A DNA stretch of 64,000 nucleotides from the NCBI RefSeq assembly GCF_000165835.1, contig NC_014640.1, positions 5,456,001-5,520,000 on the forward strand. Reading direction: 5' to 3'. The DNA comes from Achromobacter xylosoxidans A8. GTDB taxonomy: Bacteria; Pseudomonadota; Gammaproteobacteria; Burkholderiales; Burkholderiaceae_B. A program made the translations under genes and the position numbers. Below the pieces are notes generated by a model. The model had not been told where the DNA came from. It saw only the letters and a program-made list of their open reading frames with translations, and made no database searches. Shown piece after piece: positions 35,926 to 42,977 of the stretch (position 1 is its first letter; each line of letters begins with the position of its first letter).

Positions 35926-37086
35926 ATGCCCCGCCTTGCCCATCGCACCAATGATTTCCTGACCTTCCAGGTAATGGAACTATTCAAGCAGGCGCAAGCG
36001 CTGCAGGCGGCGGGCAAGGACATTATCAGCCTGGGCATCGGCGAACCGGACTTTACCGCGCCCCCCCAGGTCGTGGAAGCGCTGGAGCGCGCGGCGCGCG
36101 CCGGCCTCAGCGGCTACAGCCCCTCGGCCGGCCTGACGCCGCTGCGCGAGGCCATCGCCCAGTTCTACCACGAGCAGTTCGGCGCCAAGATCAATCCGGC
36201 CCGCGTCATCGTCACCGCGGGCGCCTCCGGCGCCCTGACGCTGGCCTGCGCAGCGCTGGTCAACCAGGGCGGCGAAGTGCTGATGCCGGATCCGTCCTAC
36301 CCCGCCAACAGTAATTTCGTGCTGGCGGTGGGGGGCGTGCCGCGCCTGATCCCCAGCACGGCGGCCAAGCGCTTCCAGCTGTCGGCGCAGGACGTGGCCA
36401 GCCACTGGACGCCCGCCACCCAGGGGGTGCTGGTCGCCTCGCCCAGCAACCCCACCGGCACGTCCATCGACCACGGCGAACTGGCCGAACTGCTGGCGCA
36501 GGTCCGCGCCCGCGACGGCTTCGCCATCGTCGATGAAATCTATCTGGGCCTGTCCTACGAAGGCCAACCACGCTCGGCCCTGACCCTGGACGACGACGTC
36601 ATCGTCATCAACAGCTTCTCGAAGTACTTCCACATGACGGGCTGGCGCCTGGGCTGGATGATCGTGCCCGAGGACATGGTGGCGCCGGTGGAGAAAATCG
36701 CCGCCAGCCTGGCGATCTGCGCGCCCACGCTGGCGCAGCACGCTGCGCTGGCCTGCTTCTCGCCGGGCGCCATGAAGACCTTCGAGCACCGCCGCGAAGC
36801 CTTCAAGCAGCGCCGCGACTACCTGCTGCCGGAATTCGAGCGCCTGGGCATCCAGGTGCCGGTCAAGCCGGACGGCGCTTTCTATATCTATGCCGACATC
36901 GCCAACCTGGGCATGGACAGCGCCGCGTTCTCGCAGCGCCTGCTGCTGGAAGCCGGCGTGGCCGCCGTGCCGGGCCTGGACTTCGGGCCGGCCCATGGCG
37001 GCCACACCATGCGCTTTTCCTATGCCACCGGCCTGGACCGGCTGGAGGAGGCGGTCGCCCGCATCGGCCGCCTGCTGCAAGGCTGA
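35926..37086 (+). CDS. Class I/II pyridoxal-phosphate aminotransferase
   Basis: A 386-residue aspartate-aminotransferase-fold enzyme. Marks are SLGIGEPDFTAPPQVVEAL, ASPSNPTGTSI, DEIYLGLSYEG and the cofactor lysine K233 in NSFSKYFHMTGWRLGW. The start MPRLAHRTNDFLTFQVMELF is usual for the group; an in-frame ATG at 35881 would add 15 residues. Amino donor and acceptor cannot be read from the sequence; alanine or branched-chain substrates are possible. A strong hairpin follows the stop and serves both this gene and the convergent transglycosylase. Confidence 0.92.
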   Translation: MPRLAHRTNDFLTFQVMELFKQAQALQAAGKDIISLGIGEPDFTAPPQVVEALERAARAGLSGYSPSAGLTPLREAIAQFYHEQFGAKINPARVIVTAGASGALTLACAALVNQGGEVLMPDPSYPANSNFVLAVGGVPRLIPSTAAKRFQLSAQDVASHWTPATQGVLVASPSNPTGTSIDHGELAELLAQVRARDGFAIVDEIYLGLSYEGQPRSALTLDDDVIVINSFSKYFHMTGWRLGWMIVPEDMVAPVEKIAASLAICAPTLAQHAALACFSPGAMKTFEHRREAFKQRRDYLLPEFERLGIQVPVKPDGAFYIYADIANLGMDSAAFSQRLLLEAGVAAVPGLDFGPAHGGHTMRFSYATGLDRLEEAVARIGRLLQG

Positions 37087-37096
37087 CCCCAAAAAC

Positions 37097-37123
37097 AAAG
37101 CGCGTCCGCAGGGGACGCGCTTT
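37097..37123. terminator. Bidirectional terminator between aminotransferase and transglycosylase
   Basis: Stem AAAGCGCGTCC / GGACGCGCTTT, 11 base pairs with a five-base loop. On the minus strand it runs into TTTGTTTTTGG, a good T tract; on the plus strand the T run is three bases. Confidence 0.8.
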
Positions 37124-37144
37124 GCAATCGGGCCGGGCCGGCTG

Positions 37145-37966
37145 TCAGTCGCGCGCCAGCGCGATGCCGGAGGCCAGCGCCAGGCGCCGGCGTTCCGCCT
37201 GCACCTTGGCGCCATAGCCGTTGTCGTCCGGTCCCGTGGAACCCACGTAACAGGCCAGGCCGCCATCCACCGAACCGCGGCGGTTGATGCAGTCGCGCAG
37301 GATGGTGGCGCCCACGCCGATATTGGCGGCGGGATCCAGCGCGGTCTTGCCGACCGCGTCGAATTTGTCCTGGTGCACGCTGGTCATCACCTGCATCAGC
37401 CCCTGGGCGCCCACATGGCTTTCGGCCAGGGGGTTATAGCGGGACTCGATGGCGATCACGGCCAGCACCAGCAGCGGGTCCAGCTGCTTTTCGCGGCTGA
37501 CCTTGTACACGACGTTCAAGAGCGGGCCGGTGGCGTCATAGGCGACCTTGTACTTGCGCGAAATATAGTTGCGCAAGGCTTCCGCCTGAGGACCGGTGGC
37601 GGTCATCACGGCAGGCTTCTTGGGCGCCGGCGGGGCGACACGGGCTGGCCCCAGCATGCCGGTGGCATTGCTGGCGGGGGCAGTGGGAACGGCCATGGCA
37701 ATTGCCGACGCACTGTCGGAACCCAGTTCGGAACCGGCTTCGGATTCGACGCCGGTTTGCATGGATGAAGGCGCTAGGGCGGTCAACAAGGCTTTGTGCA
37801 CTTGCAATGCCTGGTCGCGCAAACCAGGCAGGGCGAATCCCATGCTTACCGTCACAATGACCGCAATGCCCAGATAAACGGAGCAGATGCGCAGGGACTC
37901 GGCAAGATATTGGTGCACTCCTTGGGCCAGGCTTCGGAACAGGCTGGCCACTGACGCATCGGGCAT
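37145..37966 (-). CDS. SLT-domain lytic transglycosylase
   Basis: A 273-residue membrane-anchored peptidoglycan lyase. AGGAGG directly before the ATG makes the start secure. A membrane segment (SVYLGIAVIVTVSMGFALPG, about residues 29-48) is followed by a low-complexity linker rich in A, P and S. The catalytic domain starts near residue 150: Glu174 in LAVIAIESRYNPLAESHVGA, then GLMQVMTSVH and NIGVGATILRDCI. It cleaves the glycan strand to anhydromuropeptides in the periplasm. It is divergent from the UbiD gene. Confidence 0.92.
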   Translation of the reverse strand: MPDASVASLFRSLAQGVHQYLAESLRICSVYLGIAVIVTVSMGFALPGLRDQALQVHKALLTALAPSSMQTGVESEAGSELGSDSASAIAMAVPTAPASNATGMLGPARVAPPAPKKPAVMTATGPQAEALRNYISRKYKVAYDATGPLLNVVYKVSREKQLDPLLVLAVIAIESRYNPLAESHVGAQGLMQVMTSVHQDKFDAVGKTALDPAANIGVGATILRDCINRRGSVDGGLACYVGSTGPDDNGYGAKVQAERRRLALASGIALARD

Positions 37967-38048
37967 AAAACCTCCTGCGTTAAAAAAGAGGGAGTCAATG
38001 TTAACCTCTCTGTCTACCCAACATGTAACCAAATAGCTGGGATCTGTA

Positions 38049-39593
38049 GTGAAATACCGCGACCTTAGAGACTTCATCGCCCAACTTGAACGCATGGGCG
38101 AGCTCAGACGCATCGCTGCGCCGGTGTCCACCCGGCTGGAAATGACTGAAATATCGGACCGTGTCCTGCGCGCGGAAGGGCCCGCCCTGCTGTTTGAAAA
38201 CGCGCAGCACAACGGGCAGCCCGCGCAGATGCCGGTGCTGACCAACCTGTTCGGCACCCCGGCCCGCGTGGCCCGCGGCATGGGCGCCGACGACGTCAGC
38301 GCCCTGCGCGACATCGGCGAACTGCTGGCATCGCTGCGCGAACCCGAAGCGCCCAAGGGCCTGCGCGACGCGCTGGCCAAGGTCTCGATGCTGAAGTCCG
38401 CGCTGTGGGACATGAGCCCCAAGAACGTCAAAAGCCCCGCCTGCCAGGAAATCGTCTGGGAAGGCAAGGACGTGGACCTGAACCGCCTGCCGATCCAGAC
38501 CTGCTGGCCCGGCGACGTCGCGCCGCTCCTGACCTGGGGCCTGGTAATCACGCGCGGCCCCAACGCGCGCCGCCAGAACCTGGGCATCTACCGCCAGCAA
38601 CTGCTGGGCCCCAACAAACTGATCATGCGCTGGCTGTCGCACCGCGGCGGCGCGCTGGACTTCCGCGACCACGCCCTGGCACATCCCGGCACGCCCTTCC
38701 CCATCGCCGTCGCCCTGGGCGCCGATCCGGCCACCACGCTGGGCGCGGTCACGCCCGTGCCCGACAGCCTGTCCGAATACCAGTTCGCGGGCCTGCTGCG
38801 CGGTTCCCGCACCGAGGTCGCCAAGGCCCTGGGCAGCGACCTGTCCGTGCCGGCCTGGGCGGAAATCGTGCTGGAAGGCCATCTGCTGCCGTCCTCCGAC
38901 CCGCGCGCCATCGCGCCGGTCGTGCCCGAAGGCGTCAACCCGCCGCCGAACACCGATTACGAAATGGCGCTGGAAGGCCCCTATGGCGACCATACCGGCT
39001 ACTACAACGAGCAGGACTGGTTCCCCGTCTTCACGGTGGAGCGGATCACGATGCGGCGCAATCCCATCTACCACTCCACCTACACCGGCAAACCGCCAGA
39101 CGAGCCCGCGGTGCTGGGCGTGGCACTCAACGAGGTCTTCGTGCCGCTGCTGCGCCGCCAGTTGCCGGAAATCGTGGACTTCTACCTGCCGCCGGAAGGC
39201 TGCAGCTACCGCCTGGCGGTGGTCTCGATCCGCAAGCAATACGCCGGCCACGCCAAGCGCGTCATGTTCGGCCTGTGGAGCATCCTGCGCCAGTTCATGT
39301 ACACCAAATTCATCGTGGTGGTGGACGAGGACATCAATCCGCGCGACTGGAAGGAAGTGGTGTGGGCGATGACCACCCGCATGGATCCGGTGCGCGACAC
39401 CTTGCTGGTGGAGAACACCCCCATCGACTACCTGGACTTCGCCTCGCCGGTATCCGGCCTGGGCGGCAAGATGGGCATGGACGCCACCAACAAGTGGCCC
39501 GGCGAAACCAACCGCGAATGGGGCACGCCTATCGCCATGGATGCGGACGTCAAGAAGCGGGTGGATGAGATGTGGGGGCAGTTGGGCTTGTAG
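38049..39593 (+). CDS. ubiD: UbiD-family (de)carboxylase
   Basis: A 514-residue prenylated-FMN-dependent decarboxylase. It matches UbiD over [60 protein letters not shown], with catalytic glutamates and arginine region, and [17 protein letters not shown]. Length and ending fit the 4-hydroxy-3-polyprenylbenzoate decarboxylase of ubiquinone synthesis. The start is GTG, matching the usual [10 protein letters not shown]-terminus. The flavin prenyltransferase UbiX is not in the window. Confidence 0.93.
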   Translation: MKYRDLRDFIAQLERMGELRRIAAPVSTRLEMTEISDRVLRAEGPALLFENAQHNGQPAQMPVLTNLFGTPARVARGMGADDVSALRDIGELLASLREPEAPKGLRDALAKVSMLKSALWDMSPKNVKSPACQEIVWEGKDVDLNRLPIQTCWPGDVAPLLTWGLVITRGPNARRQNLGIYRQQLLGPNKLIMRWLSHRGGALDFRDHALAHPGTPFPIAVALGADPATTLGAVTPVPDSLSEYQFAGLLRGSRTEVAKALGSDLSVPAWAEIVLEGHLLPSSDPRAIAPVVPEGVNPPPNTDYEMALEGPYGDHTGYYNEQDWFPVFTVERITMRRNPIYHSTYTGKPPDEPAVLGVALNEVFVPLLRRQLPEIVDFYLPPEGCSYRLAVVSIRKQYAGHAKRVMFGLWSILRQFMYTKFIVVVDEDINPRDWKEVVWAMTTRMDPVRDTLLVENTPIDYLDFASPVSGLGGKMGMDATNKWPGETNREWGTPIAMDADVKKRVDEMWGQLGL

Positions 39594-39636
39594 ACTGCAG
39601 GCCGGCGCAACGTCCCTCCGATATGCAGCCCGGATT

Positions 39637-40557
39637 TCAGCGGGGCAGGATCAGAAAGCGTTGATCCTGCCCTGGCCCCAGCCTGGCGACCAAGGCGCTG
39701 TTCTCCTGCGCGCTACGCGCTACCAATCCAGTCAGCACGGCCAACGAATTGATCCGATGCGTCTGCGCCAAATGCTGAAAGCGTCTGATTTCAGCCGCCG
39801 AGCAGGCCCTTCGTGCGTCCCGCAGCAAGCCGTTGGCCTGCAACAACCGCAGGTTTTCCGGATGGACCAGCATCAGCAGGCTTTCCGCCTTTGCAGCCTT
39901 TTCCTGCAAGTGCTGCAAAGCGTCCGTTTCGGTCAGCACGCCATAGCGCTTCCAGGCCGGTTCATGGTGAAACAGGCGATTGCGGAAGTCGCGCAGCGTG
40001 GCGACCAGATCGTGCACGTGGGCCAGCATCGCGCCAGCCTGGCGCAACGGCCACTTTCCACGAAACACGGCAGACAAGTGCTTGGGCCAGATCAGCCCGC
40101 GCCCCATGAACTCCGCATCCAGCAGAAATTCCCAGGTCGAGAACTCCGTCTTGGCGATGATGCCGTGATGCTGCGGCGTTACGTTGCCGCGTGCTGCGTG
40201 GCGACGGCGCTGCTCGGCAACATAGTTGCGAGTCGCCTTGGCGAAGTTCTCTCGCACCGCTTGCACCGCATGCGGCGCATCCGCGCCGGATGCGAAGGAG
40301 CGATAACGTAGTTTTCCGCCCGCCCACCAGAACCGTCCCTGGTCAGCCACAAGCGCTTGATCGATGGCGTTGCGCAAGGTGACTTCCACCGCGCCCATCA
40401 ACGGGTAGAGGGCGCCGCAGACGTGCGCATTCCATAGATACGCACCCATCAGTTCCACGTCGTTCGCCGGCTGGAACACACTTTGATAGCTGCTGATGCG
40501 CTCGTTCGTGATGAGCGCATCAATCAGCAGCGGACGGTACTGCAATGTATGGGGCAT
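39637..40557 (-). CDS. Abi-like HEPN protein (abortive-infection type)
   Basis: A 306-residue protein of the Abi_2/AbiD-AbiF type. It shows the conserved opening ISSYQSVFQPANDVELMGAYLWNAHVCGAL, GAVEVTLRNAID, FSTWEFLLDAEF, and the HEPN ribonuclease signature Rx4H in RNRLFHHEPAWKR at about residues 192-204. HEPN proteins of this family cut RNA and block phage growth in some hosts. The start at MPHTLQYRPLL is preferred; an ATG at 40623 would add 22 residues, and neither has a good ribosome site. It stands alone, converging with ubiD, without a visible antitoxin or integrase. Confidence 0.8.
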   Translation of the reverse strand: MPHTLQYRPLLIDALITNERISSYQSVFQPANDVELMGAYLWNAHVCGALYPLMGAVEVTLRNAIDQALVADQGRFWWAGGKLRYRSFASGADAPHAVQAVRENFAKATRNYVAEQRRRHAARGNVTPQHHGIIAKTEFSTWEFLLDAEFMGRGLIWPKHLSAVFRGKWPLRQAGAMLAHVHDLVATLRDFRNRLFHHEPAWKRYGVLTETDALQHLQEKAAKAESLLMLVHPENLRLLQANGLLRDARRACSAAEIRRFQHLAQTHRINSLAVLTGLVARSAQENSALVARLGPGQDQRFLILPR

Positions 40558-40686
40558 GTAGCCAAACCTGGAAGAAGGGTCAGGCCGTTGACGGCGGCCG
40601 ACGGAAATACATACAATCTTCATAAGGTTGGTGATGGCTTCCAATGGGCGCAAGCCTACGACCCATCATGTAAGACCTGATACCCA

Positions 40687-40716
40687 CCCCGGCCTGGAGC
40701 CGGGGCTTTTCTTTTC
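40687..40716 (+). terminator. Plus-strand intrinsic terminator without an upstream plus-strand gene
   Basis: CCCCGGC, CTGGA, GCCGGGG followed by CTTTTCTTTT. The nearest annotated plus-strand gene upstream is ubiD, more than a kilobase away with the antisense Abi gene between. It lies in the roughly 310-base gap 40558-40866, which contains no clear gene, and may end a small RNA. Confidence 0.7.
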
Positions 40717-40817
40717 TGGCGCGGGGAACATCACGCCAATGCTATTTCTTCCCCGCTCCCCTAGGCCGAGCATCGGCGCAGTCCAGCAGAATGCGACGCT
40801 GAAGCCCCCCTTAAATG

Positions 40818-40847
40818 AAAAACCCGTCAACGTTCTGACGGGTTTTT
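40818..40847. terminator. Intrinsic terminator of the yqjDEK set
   Basis: AAAAACCCGTCA, six-base loop, TGACGGGTTTTT. On the minus strand the T run follows the stem 20 bases after the yqjK-like stop. The structure is symmetrical and would also work on the plus strand. Confidence 0.85.
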
Positions 40848-40866
40848 CACAGGCAAAGCCGCAGCG

Positions 40867-41235
40867 TCAGCGTTGGCCAGTCGCCGCATCATCATCGCGC
40901 CGCGAGTTCTGCCAGGCCTTGAACAATTGCCAGCCGACAAAGGCGCCGCCGGCGATCTTCAAGAGCTTGGAGCGCTTGCCGCCGCGCATGATCATGGCGG
41001 ACAACGATGAGCTGACGATGGGATAGCGCCGCGCCAGGCTGATGGCCTGCAAGGCCCAGCGCGATGCGCCGCCCGAGGCCAGGCCCGGCAGCAGTCCCTT
41101 GAGGAGCGCCGCAGGTTCCAGCTTGCGTCCGGTTGACGCGATGCTTTGCGCCAGCGATTCGCGTTCGATGGCGGCGCGGGCGCGCAGCAATTCGATGCGC
41201 ACGGCGCGGTCGACCGTGGGAGACCTTTTCGTCAT
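40867..41235 (-). CDS. YqjK-like small protein
   Basis: A 122-residue protein, basic, with a central amphipathic or hydrophobic part (WALQAISLARRYPIVSSSLSAMIM) and a positively charged GGKRSKLLKIAGGAFVGWQLFKAW near the end. It is third in a run with DUF883 and holin-like genes, the same order as yqjD-yqjE-yqjK in E. coli, and is assigned from that order and its general make-up. Three bases separate it from the preceding gene. The role is unknown; the set is linked to the inner membrane and stationary phase in E. coli. Confidence 0.65.
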   Translation of the reverse strand: MTKRSPTVDRAVRIELLRARAAIERESLAQSIASTGRKLEPAALLKGLLPGLASGGASRWALQAISLARRYPIVSSSLSAMIMRGGKRSKLLKIAGGAFVGWQLFKAWQNSRRDDDAATGQR

Positions 41236-41238
41236 GCT

Positions 41239-41655
41239 TCAGCCCTCCTCGCGCCGGCGCGCCTGCGCTTCGTCGTCGTCCTGCGCGTCGCGCACCCGCT
41301 CCAGCAGTTCGGCGTCGCGCCCGAGTTCTTCGAGCGTGGCGGAGAACGGCGGCGCACCATAGACCAGCCCGTGGCGCACCGCCACCAGCAAGGCCACGCC
41401 GACCAGACCGTAGAAACCCGCCAGCAGGCCCAGGGCCAGATAGCGGTCTTCAGTGGGCCAGAACGCCACCGCGACCGTGACGGTGAAGACCAGCACCGCC
41501 AGCGTCAGGAACAGCAGCGCAGCAAACGCCATGCCCAAAAGCTTGAGCAGGCGCGCTTTTTCGTCCGCCGCTTCCAGCGCCAGCAATTCCAGGCGCGTGC
41601 GCAACAGCCCGACCACGCTGGAGGCAACGCCGAAAACAGATTTTCGTAGACCCAT
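41239..41655 (-). CDS. YqjE-like phage-holin-family membrane protein
   Basis: A 138-residue protein with two membrane segments (LGMAFAALLFLTLAVLVFTVTVAVAF and ALGLLAGFYGLVGVALLVAVRHGL). The N-terminus SSVVGLLRTRLELLALEAADEKARL is the hallmark of the YqjE/holin-superfamily-III proteins, which are chromosomal and not lytic in known cases. The C-terminus is highly charged (DAELLERVRDAQDDDEAQARRREE). It lies between the DUF883 gene and the YqjK-like gene, all on one strand. Confidence 0.8.
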   Translation of the reverse strand: MGLRKSVFGVASSVVGLLRTRLELLALEAADEKARLLKLLGMAFAALLFLTLAVLVFTVTVAVAFWPTEDRYLALGLLAGFYGLVGVALLVAVRHGLVYGAPPFSATLEELGRDAELLERVRDAQDDDEAQARRREEG

Positions 41656-41724
41656 GGCTGAAAAGGACGCCGGGCGGGAAGCGCGGCCTTGCGCCCGCGC
41701 CGCCCGCCCGGATGTCCTGCCCTA

Positions 41725-42042
41725 TCAGCGGCGGCTGATCAGCAAGCCGAGCAGCAGGCCGGTCACGCCTGCGATGCCGATGGCTTGCCAGGGATTGTCG
41801 TGCACGTAGTCATCGGTCGCGCGGGCAGCCTTGCGGCCGCGTTCCAGCACGGCGTCCTGTGCTTCGTACAGGGCTTCGCGCGTGCGCTTCAGGGACGTCA
41901 ACGCGCGGTCGCGCAATTCGTTGGCCTTGTCGCCCGTGCTGCTGGCGGCTTCGCGCAGCAGGCTTTCGGCGTCATTCAGGCTGGACTTGACACTGTCGAT
42001 GAGTTTTTCTTTTGCGACTTCTTCGGATTTTCTCGTGGCCAT
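41725..42042 (-). CDS. DUF883 (YqjD/ElaB) ribosome-associated membrane protein
   Basis: A 105-residue protein with a long helical, charged N-terminal part (KEKLIDSVKSSLNDAESLLREAASSTGDKANELRDRAL) and a C-terminal membrane anchor (QAIGIAGVTGLLLGLLISRR) with the GVTGLLLGLLI glycine pattern of YqjD/ElaB. In E. coli these bind ribosomes at the inner membrane in stationary phase. AGGAG stands ahead of the ATG. It is first of the yqjDEK-like set. Confidence 0.9.
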   Translation of the reverse strand: MATRKSEEVAKEKLIDSVKSSLNDAESLLREAASSTGDKANELRDRALTSLKRTREALYEAQDAVLERGRKAARATDDYVHDNPWQAIGIAGVTGLLLGLLISRR

Positions 42043-42125
42043 TATTTGAGCTCCTGTTGTGTGTCAATGACGGAACCATCATACCAGCCGCCATGCGGGA
42101 CACACGGCGCGCTTGCTACGGGGTG

Positions 42126-42851
42126 CTACTTGATTTGCGTAATCTCAACGGCGGACTTGACGCCGCCCTGATCGATGTCCTGCTTCATCACCAGATTGAT
42201 CGCCGGACAGTACCAGTCCGTCACGGTGGTGTTCATGCCCGGGATGGGAATGGTCAACCCCTGGAACGTGGCCATGGTCGGATCGGAGTTGCGGGTGTAG
42301 GTGATCGGATGGCAGGACTGCGAGCCCAGGGCCGTCTTCACCGACGTCTTCTGACCCACGGTTTTCTCGCCGATGCGCACGGTGGTGCTGGGCTGGCCGC
42401 CCACCGGCGCTTCCTTGCCGATCTTGAGGCGGAAGGACGAGCCGGGCAGCTTCTGGCCGGCGCTAAGCTGGCCGTCATAGGCGAAGAGACCCAGCATGCG
42501 CAGGTCGAACTGACCTTCGGAAGGCTTGGGCGCTTCGCCCGCGCTGGCATAGCGCAGAAAGGTGGCCTGGCCGCCCTTGACCGTCATCAGGTAGTCCAGC
42601 TTGGACTTGCCTGGCGGCAGGCCGGCATAACTGAACGTGGCCACGCCTTGCACGCGCGCGCGGCAGTTGTCGCCATTGCTTTTTGTAACTTCGGCGAAGG
42701 TCAGGTCGGCGCCCAGCGCCAGGTTGCCGGTGCCGGTCAGTTGCACCGCGCCGCCGTCATGCATGAACTGCGCATCGCACACGCCGGCCTGCGCCGCAGC
42801 GGCCGCGCCCAGCGCGCCCACCGTAAAAACCAGGGATGCCATTTTTCGCAT
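42126..42851 (-). CDS. Hypothetical exported protein
   Basis: A 241-residue protein with a clear signal peptide (MRKMASLVFTVGALGAAAAAQAG) and a mature part dominated by beta strands and polar residues. Cysteines in GVCDAQF, DNCRARV, SQSCHPI and DWYCPAI could form two disulfides in the periplasm. I recognise no family. The chosen ATG has TGGAG upstream; another in-frame ATG six codons earlier is possible. It lies 126 bases downstream of nasA on the same strand and 83 bases before the DUF883 gene. Membership in either unit is unclear. Confidence 0.6.
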   Translation of the reverse strand: MRKMASLVFTVGALGAAAAAQAGVCDAQFMHDGGAVQLTGTGNLALGADLTFAEVTKSNGDNCRARVQGVATFSYAGLPPGKSKLDYLMTVKGGQATFLRYASAGEAPKPSEGQFDLRMLGLFAYDGQLSAGQKLPGSSFRLKIGKEAPVGGQPSTTVRIGEKTVGQKTSVKTALGSQSCHPITYTRNSDPTMATFQGLTIPIPGMNTTVTDWYCPAINLVMKQDIDQGGVKSAVEITQIK

Positions 42852-42977
42852 CGTCACAAGCCACTCCATGAATCCGGAAAAAACCGCCCGCGCCTGGCGC
42901 AGGGTTGGCTTGATACTACACCGGTTGCAAAGCCCGGCGCGTGTCGGAACGTGTCGGCGCGGCCGCGCCAGCGGCGG

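Noticed and set aside
40558..40866. tRNA gene or attachment site next to the Abi gene
   Set aside because: No cloverleaf, T-loop consensus or flanking direct repeat could be found in the gap.
41239..41655. Phage holin indicating a prophage remnant
   Set aside because: The protein belongs to the chromosomal YqjE group and sits in a yqjDEK-like set; no other phage gene is nearby.
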